Shown here: positions 33,783 to 42,658 of the stretch, in pieces | How the letters are laid out: each line of letters starts with the position of its first letter | How positions within the stretch are numbered: the stretch's first letter is position 1 | Assembly: GCA_016219595.1 (NCBI GenBank) | Contig: JACRLY010000038.1 | Location: forward strand, 1 to 43,253 | Direction of reading: 5' to 3' | Source of the DNA: Ignavibacteriota bacterium | GTDB taxonomy: Bacteria > Bacteroidota > Ignavibacteria > Kapaibacteriales > UBA2268 | DNA length: 43,253 nt | Translations under genes and position numbers: made by a program | The notes under the pieces: model-generated | The model's input: only the letters and a program-made list of their open reading frames with translations | Told to the model about the DNA's origin: nothing | The model's database searches: none

Positions 33783-34289
33783 TCATATTTTGATTGATAT
33801 TCCACCCTTTATTAATCTTCCCGGCATAGGGTATTTCCAGACGACACTGTATTGAGCATCGAAAATATTATTGCAATCAATCCTTAATTCCAAATTGGTA
33901 CCTAATAGTTCAACTTTTTTTAAAATAAACATATTCAGAATTGTGTATGACGGCATTAAATAATTAATAGAATTTCCGGGAAGAGTGTAGTAATAGCTTG
34001 AATACTGAAAGTTCAATCCGAGAATAAATCCGGAATAATTATAATCAATTGAACCGGCGATTAATTCCTGTGGTACATAAGGTATGAGCATGCCATGAGT
34101 TTTTGAATCGGAACCTATGTCAACAGCTTCCTGCATTGTGTAAGCTAATTGGAAATTTAATGTTCTATCGAACAAAGAAGAAAGCAAGCGAATCTCCAGA
34201 CCTTTTGTCTGAACATCCCCATAATTTCTTGCACTCCACTGAACAGGACTGTTTGGTACTGACACAATTTGATTTTTTGTAGAAATCAC
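33783..34289 (-). pseudogene. btuB: TonB-dependent B12 receptor, C-terminal part after a frameshift
   Basis: This frame continues the receptor barrel. Its first receptor-like residues are STKNQIVSVPNSPVQWSARN, which match the strand after the LGL...FY strand of BtuB-like proteins. It ends with the aromatic beta-strand terminus (MPGRLIKGGISIKI) typical of an outer-membrane barrel. The N-terminal part leaves its frame near 34275-34290. Comparison with the family suggests that several residues are also missing at the junction, so a short deletion rather than a single-base slip is likely. No ribosome binding site is visible to start this piece alone. Confidence 0.75.
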
Positions 34290-35682
34290 TTGTGATAATT
34301 CCGGTGGTCAACCCGAGATTAAATGAATGCGAACGCTCCGGCAATAAATTAGCTGTACCATAATTAAGATAATACATTTCATTAAAATTTGGAGGGCGGA
34401 AGTTATAAGAATAATTAAACCTTAATTTTAGCGGTAAAAAGCCTGCATTATATAATAATCCTACAAGTGGTGACACAGCATTCCCTGCATCAGAAAAAAT
34501 ATCTGCTCTCAAACCCATTTGATATGTGAAATCAGATTCATTAAAAATTCCAAAAGAATTTTCTAAATGTCCTGAAATTCCAAATGAACTTCTTTTTTTG
34601 TAGTTGCCAATTCCGGGTTGAAGCATATTTCCGCGAATATCAGAGTAACAGGCTTCAACATTTAAATCTGTTGATATTTTGTGATATTTATATGAATATT
34701 TTGATGTTAGTTGAATATCCCGGTTTGTGAAAATTTCGTTTAATCCGTTTGGAGAATACCATTTTAAAAGCGGGTCATGATAATGATAATCATTTATTCT
34801 AAATAGTGAAGTTATGTTTACAATTTGATTATTATTTATGAACAAAGATGATGACCCCAGAAGAATTAATTCATTTTCTTTAAGCCGGGCGAATGCATTT
34901 TCCACATTATTCTGAGTAACTGCACCCGGAGTGCCTCTGTCTGAAATTCTCCCGATTCCTTTAATTGAATAATTTAAATCAGATGGTTTTGAATTTAGAG
35001 AAAATGAAACCGATAAGTTCTCAAAATCCGCATTTTCTCTGTGCAGGATTTTAATTTTGCCAAAATCATTTACTTGAAATTTGTAATTTCCTTTTGAATT
35101 TAGGTATTCAAGTGAACCATCTATATCACAAACAGAAGAAATTAATTTACTATTGATTGAAGTTTGAAAATCATCATAAGAACCATAGTTTAAATTCCCT
35201 TTAATAAAACTGGTGGTATCAATGCTTCTTGTTATCAGATTTACGATACCTCCGATAGCATTGCCGCCGAACAAAGCAGAGTTACCTCCCCTGACAATTT
35301 CAATTTCATTTACCATATCTATTGGTATTATGCTTAAGTCGCTCATGCCGTTTTGAGTTGAATTAATCCTGACACCATCAATCATTAAAATTGTTTGTTT
35401 GGCTGTTGTTCCTCTTATTGACAGATTTTTGAAACCACCCATTCCACCATAATTTTTTATAAATACTCCGGGAATAAATTGAAGCACATCGGAAATTTGC
35501 ACAGCACCGATTTTTGTTAACTCTGATTTAGTAATAGTTGAATAAGCTGAAAATTCTGTTCCGGGTGTTTTATTTAGTTTAGTAGCTGTAACAACAACTT
35601 CAGGGAATTTGACTTTGACGGAGTCTTGAACTTTGTTTTGAGAATAAAGGTTAAAATTTAATAAACAAGCAAAAAAGAACAT
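34290..35682 (-). pseudogene. btuB: TonB-dependent B12 receptor, signal peptide, plug and first part of barrel
   Basis: The protein would import vitamin B12 through the outer membrane with TonB energy. After a signal peptide (MFFFACLLNFNLYSQ) come the plug domain (EVVVTATKLNKTPGTEFSAY, near a TonB-box-like region; ISDVLQFIPGVFIKNYGG; MIDGVRINSTQNG; IEIVRGGNSALFGGNAIGGI) and barrel strands (NFNEMYYLNYGTANLLPERS). I take the ATG at 35680-35682. A frame extending to 35799 adds residues that are translated repeat sequence. After TSDFY the frame runs into unrelated residues and stops at 34165. The cobalamin riboswitch upstream supports B12 as substrate. Confidence 0.8.
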
Positions 35683-35716
35683 TCCAGGTATGAATTTTAT
35701 TCTTTTAAATAATAAT

Positions 35717-35757
35717 CCCTCACCCCTGAAATCCCTCTCCCTGTGGGCGAGTGGACC
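35717..35757. repeat. Dispersed G+C-rich repeat in the btuB leader
   Basis: The text CCCTCACCCCTGAAATCCCT, followed by CTCCCTGTGGGCGAG, is much more G+C-rich than its surroundings and is of a kind found scattered between genes in many bacteria. It lies between the riboswitch and the btuB signal peptide and should not be read as protein. Confidence 0.55.
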
Positions 35758-35954
35758 ATTATTACATTTCAAAGGTATATTAATGAATGTAAATATCATT
35801 TCTCAACACGCATTAAGAAATATTTAAAAAAAATTATTTATTAAAATTTAAAGTGATGAGAAAATCCGTATGATTAGCAAGAAAATTGATGCTTAAAAAA
35901 TCCGGTATTTCCTCACAGCATTCGTCAAAGCGCGAATGTCTTATACATAAAAGT

Positions 35955-36150
35955 ATAAACCAATGAGCTATGCAGGCAGGTCTTCTGACTTGAGTATCAT
36001 CCTTGCTTTTCGCCTTCCCACTTATTAGCAGTGGCTGCTTTCGCATGAAAAGATCGTACACCCTTACAGCGGCGCTACCGTCCAGGATTTTCACCTGCTT
36101 CCCTATTCACACAAACATTCTGACAGGAATGTATGTGAACCTACAACAAT
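35955..36150 (-). promoter_or_regulatory. Cobalamin (AdoCbl) riboswitch controlling btuB-btuG
   Basis: On the minus strand the conserved blocks come in order: AGGTTCAC near the 5' end, GGGAAGCAGGTGAAAATCCT, GGTAGCGCCGCTGTAA, the B12-box GCCACTG, GGGAAGGC, and AAGTCAGAAGACCTGCCTGC at the 3' side. These match the cobalamin riboswitch core. On binding B12, such switches lower expression of uptake genes. About 275 bases separate its 3' end from the btuB start, and a possible expression-platform hairpin (CATTCG/CGAATG) lies just downstream at about 35915-35940. Confidence 0.92.
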
Positions 36151-36196
36151 TCAAATCTATTTAAATTTAAATTGATTTCCAAAATATGTTGAAAAC

Positions 36197-37087
36197 TTAA
36201 TGAAGGAAAAGTATGGCAACACCTGCAACACTTATGAAGGCACCTACAATTGATTTCCAGCTTAGTTTTTCTTTATATATCCAAACAGAAAGAGGAAGCA
36301 TAATAATTGGTATAGTAGCCATAAGTGTAGAGGCAATTCCGATTTTTGTATATATAATTGCATAGAAACTGAATGTAATTCCGAGATAAGGACCTAAAAT
36401 AGAACCAAGTATAATCAGCCAGAAAGATTTTTTTTCACCAATAAATATCTTAAAAGGATTTTTGAAATTTCCCAGTATGGCTGTTAGAGGGAAAAGAATT
36501 ATAGTAGCAAAAGCCAGGCGAATGAAGGTTGCAACCAATCCATGAATATCTCCATGAACAAAAGCAAGTTTTGCAAATATTATTCCCACACCCTGCCCTG
36601 CCGCACCTATAAAAGCAAAAAGCAATCCCCTTCGTGTTATTTTGAATCTCGAATTTTCATTTTGCTTCTTATCCAGAATAACAAGGGCAATTCCTCCGAG
36701 AGTTACTATCATACCTAATATTGCAAACACGCCCAATGTTTCATTAAGTGCAAAAAATGCTATAATTGCAGCTATTGCAGGATTAATTGACATTATTAAT
36801 AATGTATTCCGGGGTCCTATCAGGTCAAAACCTTTAAATAAAAAGGTATCACCTATTACTAAACCAATTAAACTGCTTAAACTAAGATATAATAATTGAA
36901 CCGGGTCGGCAGTGATTTTAATATTAAATATAAAAAATGTTAACAGAAGAAATACCGAAGCAAATAAAAGCCTGTATATATTCAGTTGAATCGTCCCGAT
37001 TCTTTTACCGACTGTTGTAAAAATAAACGAAGAAAACGACCATAATACAGCCGTCAACAAAGCAAAAAGCTCACCAACATATTCCAT
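36197..37087 (-). CDS. EamA/DMT-family transporter
   Basis: A 296-residue inner-membrane protein with ten predicted helices in two EamA repeats. The first repeat shows ALLTAVLWSFSSFIFTTVGK and the second AFIGAAGQGVGIIFAKLAF. The typical proline turn PAIAAIIAFFALNETLG closes the first half and MLPLSVWIYKEKLSWKSIVG the second. Such transporters export amino acids, nucleobases or other small metabolites; the substrate cannot be told. It is upstream of the riboswitch on the same strand, so it is not under its control but may read into it. The next gene is divergent. Confidence 0.9.
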   Translation of the reverse strand: MEYVGELFALLTAVLWSFSSFIFTTVGKRIGTIQLNIYRLLFASVFLLLTFFIFNIKITADPVQLLYLSLSSLIGLVIGDTFLFKGFDLIGPRNTLLIMSINPAIAAIIAFFALNETLGVFAILGMIVTLGGIALVILDKKQNENSRFKITRRGLLFAFIGAAGQGVGIIFAKLAFVHGDIHGLVATFIRLAFATIILFPLTAILGNFKNPFKIFIGEKKSFWLIILGSILGPYLGITFSFYAIIYTKIGIASTLMATIPIIMLPLSVWIYKEKLSWKSIVGAFISVAGVAILFLH

Positions 37088-37139
37088 ACAGTTTTAAGTT
37101 AAATTTGGTTTAACAGGTTTTAATTGGAAATTGACAAAC

Positions 37140-37147
37140 TAAATTTG
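37140..37147 (+). promoter_or_regulatory. Possible -7 element (TAAATTTG) before the outer-membrane channel gene
   Basis: TAAATTTG fits TAnnTTTG, with a second copy at 37100-37107. A clear -33 box is lacking for both, so this is a weak call. Confidence 0.3.
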
Positions 37148-37211
37148 TAAAAATTGTATGATGTTGAAAATTTATTTAATAACATAATTGTTCATATTAA
37201 TCGGGGTAACT

Positions 37212-38501
37212 ATGAAAAATTTATTAGTCCTTTTAATTTCAATTACTATAATTAATACATATCTAAATGCACAAACAGATTCAGTTAAACAAAATGACTG
37301 GAAATTCAGCGGACACGTATTGATGCGTTCCGAAATGGACGGTAAAGATTTCGATAATAAAACATATCCTCCTACTTATACTTTGATGAGAACAAGAATA
37401 AATGTTGAAAAGAATTTATTTGAAGATGTTTCTTTCTTTATACAATTACAGGATTCGAGGGTATGGGGACAAACCGCAAATCCAACAAAAAACCTTGCAA
37501 ATATTGATATGCACCAAGGGTTTGTAGACATAAAAAATTTATTTGATGTTCCTTTATCAGTTCGAATAGGTAGATTTGAAATAGAATATGGAACGGGTAG
37601 ATTATTAGGTCCTAATCCATGGAATTATGTTGCACGAGCCTGGGACGGATACAGGATAAGATACGGCAGTGATAAAAACTCCTTCATCGATGCATTCAGT
37701 TTGTCGCATACTGCATTGACTGACCCCACAAAATTTCCATTCAATGCAAAAGGCGATACAAGTTATAATATATATGGATTGTGGACGGCATTAAAAATTG
37801 AAACAGAACATAAGTTTGAAGTACTTGCATATTATGAAATCAACAATAAGAAAACTGATTCATTGCACAAGGATTTCGATTTACTTACAGGCGGTTTTAA
37901 CTATGAATATAAATCAGGGAATTTTAATATAGCATTGGAGACTGCTTATCAGGGGGGGAGAGGTATTTTCGGTGATAAGGATAAACAGAATAAAAAGAAC
38001 AAGGAGGCATCATCCTATTTGGGATGCCTTAAAATTCAATATACATTTAATACATTAACTGCATCATTGAATGCAGAAATTATTTCAGGTACAAAGCCAT
38101 CTGAAACAGAAAAGACACATACATTTTGGAGACCATGGGGAACAGTTCATCAGTTTTACGGCTATATGGATTACTTCACGGGAGACCTCACACAATCAAC
38201 AGCTAATCTCGGTTTAAATGATTTGCATATTAAATGCAAATATGCTCCTAAAGCAAGTCCTTTTTCTCTTGATGTTGCATTATGGTATTTTATGACAAAC
38301 CAAAAAAGTGCGACAGGAAAAAGCACTCTCGGAGAAGAGCTTAATATAGTAGGAAGATACAATTGGCATGAAAATATTTTTGTCGAGCTTGGCGGTGGAT
38401 TATTCTTCGCCGGAGAAGTTATGAAAGAAATATATAATCCTTCATTAGCAGAAAAAGACATTTCTTTTTGGTCGTACATTCGGTTAGATGTAAGACTTTA
38501 A
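37212..38501 (+). CDS. Alginate-export-like outer-membrane channel
   Basis: A 429-residue protein with a signal peptide (MKNLLVLLISITIINTYLNAQ) and a strand-rich barrel. It resembles the alginate export (AlgE-like) domain family: FSGHVLMRSEMDGKDF, YTLMRTRINVEKN, QLQDSRVWGQTANP, RIGRFEIEYGTGRLLGPNPW and a C-terminal amphipathic strand (SFWSYIRLDVRL). In this part of the tree such proteins are general outer-membrane channels, often of unknown substrate. I start at the second methionine, which gives a clean signal peptide; an upstream ATA/ATG-like extension of eight residues adds nothing. It ends at a strong bidirectional terminator. Confidence 0.78.
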   Translation: MKNLLVLLISITIINTYLNAQTDSVKQNDWKFSGHVLMRSEMDGKDFDNKTYPPTYTLMRTRINVEKNLFEDVSFFIQLQDSRVWGQTANPTKNLANIDMHQGFVDIKNLFDVPLSVRIGRFEIEYGTGRLLGPNPWNYVARAWDGYRIRYGSDKNSFIDAFSLSHTALTDPTKFPFNAKGDTSYNIYGLWTALKIETEHKFEVLAYYEINNKKTDSLHKDFDLLTGGFNYEYKSGNFNIALETAYQGGRGIFGDKDKQNKKNKEASSYLGCLKIQYTFNTLTASLNAEIISGTKPSETEKTHTFWRPWGTVHQFYGYMDYFTGDLTQSTANLGLNDLHIKCKYAPKASPFSLDVALWYFMTNQKSATGKSTLGEELNIVGRYNWHENIFVELGGGLFFAGEVMKEIYNPSLAEKDISFWSYIRLDVRL

Positions 38502-38531
38502 GAAATTAATAATTGATAATTGAAAATTAAA

Positions 38532-38564
38532 AGGACTTGAGAATAAATATTATTCACAAGTCCT
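38532..38564. terminator. Bidirectional terminator-type hairpin between convergent genes
   Basis: Arms AGGACTTG/CAAGTCCT, one A-A mismatch, then GAATAA/TTATTC around ATA. It lies between the convergent channel gene and the acyltransferase-like gene. A+T-rich text on both sides can serve as the U-run. Confidence 0.65.
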
Positions 38565-38598
38565 AATAAAATTATTACAATTCAAGCAATATTTCTCA

Positions 38599-39753
38599 TC
38601 ATCCAAATGGATTAAAAATAAAGACAACAATGAACAGTAATGCAATTGACAGAATTACTCTAAACGATAACTCCGGTGATTTGGCTTTGAATCCATTCCA
38701 GATAAAAGCTAACCAGTAATTGACAATACATAATGTTAGTGTAACAAGAAAAGTACCGTAATAATTCAAATTATTTCCAACGAACTGCTTCAACCCGAGA
38801 TTTACGACAGAACCATAGACAACCATTAAATGGAAAATATAAACAAATAATGATTCCTGCCCGCACACTCTCAAAACTTCACCTATTTTCTTTTCTTTAT
38901 AGAATTTTTCCAATAAATATAATAATGAAAATGTCATTACTGTTCCGCCAAGCCGAAAGAAAGTATGCTGGGGTGAACCCTGCCACCAATCAGCAACGCC
39001 CATCCAACCTTCAGTAACGTGACGTGTAGCAAATAAAATTGCAGCAACTGAAAAACCTGATACAGCAACAATTATTGAGAATTTCTTCTTGTCTTCAACT
39101 TTATAGAACAAAGCCGTGAATGCTGCTCCTGCAAAGAAATAAGCAACCCAGGGGAATAGAGGAAATTTTGATACTGGTGGACCAACAAAATATGTACCCA
39201 GCCAGGGGGGCATGTAAGTCATTGCATTAGACGCCCTGACAGATGGAGACATAAAGATGAAGAAAATAGCTAATGCAATATATATGTAAGGCAAATATTT
39301 GTTATTCCTGATAATGAGTAATAAAATCAAAGCAAGAACCGAAGCTATCACAATTGTATGCAGCACATCGCATTGAAATAATCCTATTAATTGCACCGGG
39401 GAATAACTCAATACCCTTTGCAATGACAGATTAGGTATATGAAGCCAATACCCCATCAATATAACAAATCCTAATCTTCGGAGATATATCCACAAGGGGG
39501 ATTTAAAAGAACGGTAATCGTCTCCTTTTCTCATAGCAGCAAGCCAAAATCCGCATCCTGCACAAAAAATAAACGCAACCGATACATAACCGTTTGATAT
39601 ATTAAGCCAGGTATAAAAAAACCCATGCTTGAGGTAATTGAACATATTGGCATCTACTACATGGGTTTGTATCATCCACAGAACTGCAAGCCCCCGCATT
39701 ACATCAATAAAAATCAGGCGGTGCTTTTTGGGTTGAGTTATTTCTTCTGACAT
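38599..39753 (-). CDS. Multi-helix acyltransferase-like membrane protein (HGSNAT/DUF1624-like)
   Basis: A 384-residue protein with about ten membrane helices. The N-terminal RLIFIDVMRGLAVLWMIQTH matches the start of the HGSNAT/DUF1624 membrane acyltransferase group, where an early histidine is important. Later segments include FIFCAGCGFWLAA and YIFHLMVVYGSVVNLG. Likely role is acetyl or acyl transfer to a cell-envelope sugar across the inner membrane, but this is inferred. I start at the ATG of MSEEITQPKKHRL; a longer frame upstream adds 29 residues without family likeness and would cross the likely promoter region shared with tatC. Confidence 0.65.
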   Translation of the reverse strand: MSEEITQPKKHRLIFIDVMRGLAVLWMIQTHVVDANMFNYLKHGFFYTWLNISNGYVSVAFIFCAGCGFWLAAMRKGDDYRSFKSPLWIYLRRLGFVILMGYWLHIPNLSLQRVLSYSPVQLIGLFQCDVLHTIVIASVLALILLLIIRNNKYLPYIYIALAIFFIFMSPSVRASNAMTYMPPWLGTYFVGPPVSKFPLFPWVAYFFAGAAFTALFYKVEDKKKFSIIVAVSGFSVAAILFATRHVTEGWMGVADWWQGSPQHTFFRLGGTVMTFSLLYLLEKFYKEKKIGEVLRVCGQESLFVYIFHLMVVYGSVVNLGLKQFVGNNLNYYGTFLVTLTLCIVNYWLAFIWNGFKAKSPELSFRVILSIALLFIVVFIFNPFG

Positions 39754-39874
39754 AATTGTTAAATTTGTATTATTGTTTTGAAAAATCGAATCAATTATAT
39801 TTTTAAAAGGAGCAAATATAAGTGTTTTGAATATTCTCACAAATTATTATTTATCTTTAGTAAAATAATTGTAA

Positions 39875-40681
39875 ATGAAAGAAGCAAAAGAAGAAGAAGT
39901 AGTAGAAAATAATCAGGAAAATAATTCCGGCAAGGAAGAAACACAGGAAGAGATGGGCTTTCTTGGTCATTTGCAGGAACTCAGGAAACGGGTTATATTG
40001 GCATTTGCAGGTATTATAGCCGGATGTATTATATCCGGAGTATTCATTAATCAATTAATGGAATGGATTTTATTAAAGCCTGCAACTTCAGTCCATATGA
40101 ATCTGCAGAATCTAAGACCTTTCGGACAGGCATTTTTATATTTCAAGGTAATTTTTGTAGTTGGCATTATTCTGGCAATTCCTTTCGTACTTTACCAGTT
40201 GTGGAAATTTATTGCCCCCGGACTATATTTAAGGGAAAGAAAATGGGTAAGTAAAATTACTTTTTTCACTTCATTATGTTTTTTTTCAGGGGTAGTTTTT
40301 TCATACTTTGTAATGATTCCTACAATGCTGAAATTTGCTGCAAGTTTCGGCTCTTCAGATATTCAAAACATAATTGATATAAATGAATATTTCAGTTTTA
40401 TATCTTTAATGATGCTCGCATCGGGTATTGTATTCGAAATGCCTATGATTTCATATATATTATCCAGAGTAGGAATACTTACCCCAAAATTCCTCAGAAG
40501 ATACAGGAGACATTCTATTGTGGTAATATTAATTATAGCTGCAGTATTGACTCCGACTCCCGACCCAATCAATCAGTTAATATTTGCAATGCCTCTGTTT
40601 ATATTATATGAGATAAGCATATTAATATCCAAATTAGCAGAAAAACGGTATACGGACCGAACCAAAGAAAAAAATAATTAA
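39875..40681 (+). CDS. tatC: Sec-independent protein translocase TatC
   Basis: TatC is the signal-binding core of the twin-arginine system, which exports folded proteins. The 268-residue protein shows GFLGHLQELRKRVILAFAG, FVLYQLWKFIAPGLYLRERK with the conserved E-R-K region, FGSSDIQNIIDINEYFSFIS, FEMPMISYILSRVGI and LTPTPDPINQLIFAMPLFIL, with six membrane helices. The first 27 residues are an unusual glutamate-rich extension; the normal TatC start would be the internal methionine before GFLGHL (M28). tatA is not in the window. The spacing to the acyltransferase-like gene allows a divergent promoter. Confidence 0.95.
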   Translation: MKEAKEEEVVENNQENNSGKEETQEEMGFLGHLQELRKRVILAFAGIIAGCIISGVFINQLMEWILLKPATSVHMNLQNLRPFGQAFLYFKVIFVVGIILAIPFVLYQLWKFIAPGLYLRERKWVSKITFFTSLCFFSGVVFSYFVMIPTMLKFAASFGSSDIQNIIDINEYFSFISLMMLASGIVFEMPMISYILSRVGILTPKFLRRYRRHSIVVILIIAAVLTPTPDPINQLIFAMPLFILYEISILISKLAEKRYTDRTKEKNN

Positions 40682-40755
40682 ATTTAATTTTATACAAAAT
40701 TGTATATTGCTTTTTATCAAAATGTATATTTATCCCAAGACAAAAATAGAATTAA

Positions 40756-41730
40756 ATGTTAATTAAGGAAATAACGAAACCAATTGAGCCTCAACTGAAA
40801 GAATTTAATTCATTCTTTAAAAAGATGATGAAATCTGACGTATCTTTATTAAATCTAATAATCAGTTACCTTACAAGGAAAAGAGGCAAGCAAATAAGAC
40901 CTGCAATGGTTCTTCTTTCAGCACAATTATGCGGTGAAATGTCAGACAGAACTTATGCAGGAGCATCAATGGTTGAATTGTTGCACACAGCTACCTTAAT
41001 TCACGATGATGTGGTCGATGAATCCAAAGAACGAAGGGGTATGGCATCTGTCAATGCAATCTGGAATAATAAGATTGCAGTATTGATAGGTGATTACCTG
41101 TTAGCCAAGGGTCTGCTTACAGCTATTGACAACAGCGAGTTTGATTTTCTGAAAGCTACTTCCCATGCTGTTCGCAGGATGAGTGAAGGAGAATTACTTC
41201 AGATTCAGAAAAGTAAGGACTATAATATTGATGAGTCGACATACTTCAGGATTATATCGGATAAAACAGCTTCACTGATGGCTGCGTGCTGCGAAATAGG
41301 TGCAATCAGCGCAACAGACAATCCTGAATTACATAAAAATATGAAGGACTACGGCGAACTTATCGGTATGGCTTTCCAGATTCAGGATGATATTTTCGAT
41401 TATGAAGGAAATAGCGGAACAATAGGAAAACCTGTCGGAAATGATTTGAAAGAGAAAAAAATCACGCTTCCCCTGATTTACTCATTATCAAATGTATCAA
41501 GAAAACAAACTAAAGAAATTCTATCTTTATTGAAAAGTAAGAAGATTAAGAAAGATGAAATAAAAAAGATAGTAACCTTTGTAAAAGAAAACGGCGGAAT
41601 AGAGTATTCGCGTGATAAAGCAAAAGAATTCAGTACCAAAGCGGTTGATAAATTAAATATTTTCAAGGATTCACCAGCCAAAAAATCATTAACGGTTCTT
41701 ACTGATTTTGTAATCGATAGAAACCTTTAA
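40756..41730 (+). CDS. ispB: Polyprenyl diphosphate synthase
   Basis: A trans-type prenyl transferase that lengthens farnesyl diphosphate with isopentenyl units to make the side chain of quinones. The 324 residues carry the KRGKQIRPAMVLLSA opening, the first aspartate-rich motif D84-D85-x-x-D88 in LIHDDVVDESKERRG, GDYLLAKGL, and the second motif in FQIQDDIFDYEG, with the GKPVGNDLKEKKITLPLIY lysine region. The product length (hepta- to octaprenyl) cannot be told with certainty. It works downstream of the IspF pathway. It lies 75 bases after tatC on the same strand. Confidence 0.93.
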   Translation: MLIKEITKPIEPQLKEFNSFFKKMMKSDVSLLNLIISYLTRKRGKQIRPAMVLLSAQLCGEMSDRTYAGASMVELLHTATLIHDDVVDESKERRGMASVNAIWNNKIAVLIGDYLLAKGLLTAIDNSEFDFLKATSHAVRRMSEGELLQIQKSKDYNIDESTYFRIISDKTASLMAACCEIGAISATDNPELHKNMKDYGELIGMAFQIQDDIFDYEGNSGTIGKPVGNDLKEKKITLPLIYSLSNVSRKQTKEILSLLKSKKIKKDEIKKIVTFVKENGGIEYSRDKAKEFSTKAVDKLNIFKDSPAKKSLTVLTDFVIDRNL

Positions 41731-41850
41731 TAATAATTATGCAAATAAAATGAACTTCATTTCGTAAATAATTTGTAAAAAAAAAATTAATTACAAATGT
41801 TAATAAAATTAATTCAGAATATAAATTAAGATAAAAATACAGGAGTTAAA

Positions 41851-42552
41851 ATGAGAAATACAAATGAAATGATAATGCCGGAAAGTGAGATTGTCAAAGC
41901 ACAGCAAGACTTTCTTTCAAAAGTATATGCATGGATGGTAGGAGGACTATTAATAACATCACTTACTGCCTGGTATATTTTTTCCACCGGTTTCTGGAAG
42001 CAGATAGTTACCAACAGTATCCTTTTCTACGGATTGATAATAGGTGAAGTTGCCCTGGTATTTATACTATCTTCAAAAGTTCAAAAAATGACTACATTTC
42101 TTGCGGGTAGTTTGTTTATCCTTTATTCGGCAATGAACGGATTAACTTTATCGGTAATATTAGCTGTTTATACTGCGGAATCCGTACAGCAGGTTTTTCT
42201 TATATCTGCTGCCATGTTTGCGGGATTGAGTGTATTCGGATTTGTTACAAAAAAGGATCTATCCGGTATCGGCAGATTTATGTTTATGGGATTGATTGGA
42301 TTGTTGCTCACGATGGTCATCAATTTAATTATGGGAAGTTCCATGCTGGATTTTCTTATCTCAGTTGTTGGAGTAATTGTATTTTCCGGCTTAACGGCTT
42401 ATGATACACAAAAATTGAAAGAAATGTACATGGTACAATTCGAAGGTGGTGAAACTGCTGCAAAAGCATCTATACTCGGAGCATTAACATTGTATCTCGA
42501 TTTCATTAATTTATTCATTTTCCTTTTAAGGTTGTTGGGCAACAGAAGATAA
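41851..42552 (+). CDS. Bax inhibitor-1/YccA-family membrane protein
   Basis: A 233-residue inner-membrane protein with seven hydrophobic segments. It shows the BI-1 family marks FLSKVYAWMVGGLLITSLTA, the mid-protein LYSAMNGLTLSVIL, FGFVTKKDLSGIG and the C-terminal VFSGLTAYDTQKLKEMY followed by LYLDFINLFIFLLRLLG. Bacterial members are linked to protease control (FtsH in the YccA case) or calcium leak. A strong ribosome binding site (AGGAG, seven bases before the ATG) supports the start. It ends at a clear intrinsic terminator, so it closes the tatC-ispB-BI-1 run. Confidence 0.94.
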   Translation: MRNTNEMIMPESEIVKAQQDFLSKVYAWMVGGLLITSLTAWYIFSTGFWKQIVTNSILFYGLIIGEVALVFILSSKVQKMTTFLAGSLFILYSAMNGLTLSVILAVYTAESVQQVFLISAAMFAGLSVFGFVTKKDLSGIGRFMFMGLIGLLLTMVINLIMGSSMLDFLISVVGVIVFSGLTAYDTQKLKEMYMVQFEGGETAAKASILGALTLYLDFINLFIFLLRLLGNRR

Positions 42553-42573
42553 TTTTATTTTTAAATAATTAAT

Positions 42574-42605
42574 CGCTCAGGGTGTTTTCTCTGGGCGTTT
42601 TTTTA
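42574..42605 (+). terminator. Intrinsic terminator after the BI-1 gene
   Basis: A 9-bp stem CGCTCAGGG/CTCTGGGCG (with two G-T pairs) and a six-base loop, followed directly by a run of eight T in TTTTTTTT-A. Confidence 0.9.
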
Positions 42606-42658
42606 TTTTTGTGTTAATAAATATTTTTTTTTCAAACAATAGTTAAGATTTATAGTTA

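Noticed and set aside
35683-35799. N-terminal extension of the B12 receptor
   Set aside because: The added residues come from a dispersed G+C-rich repeat and precede a clean signal peptide, so the start is set at 35682.
35834-36094. Open frame of 86 codons on the minus strand
   Set aside because: It lies across the cobalamin riboswitch core; its codons are the conserved RNA blocks, not a protein.
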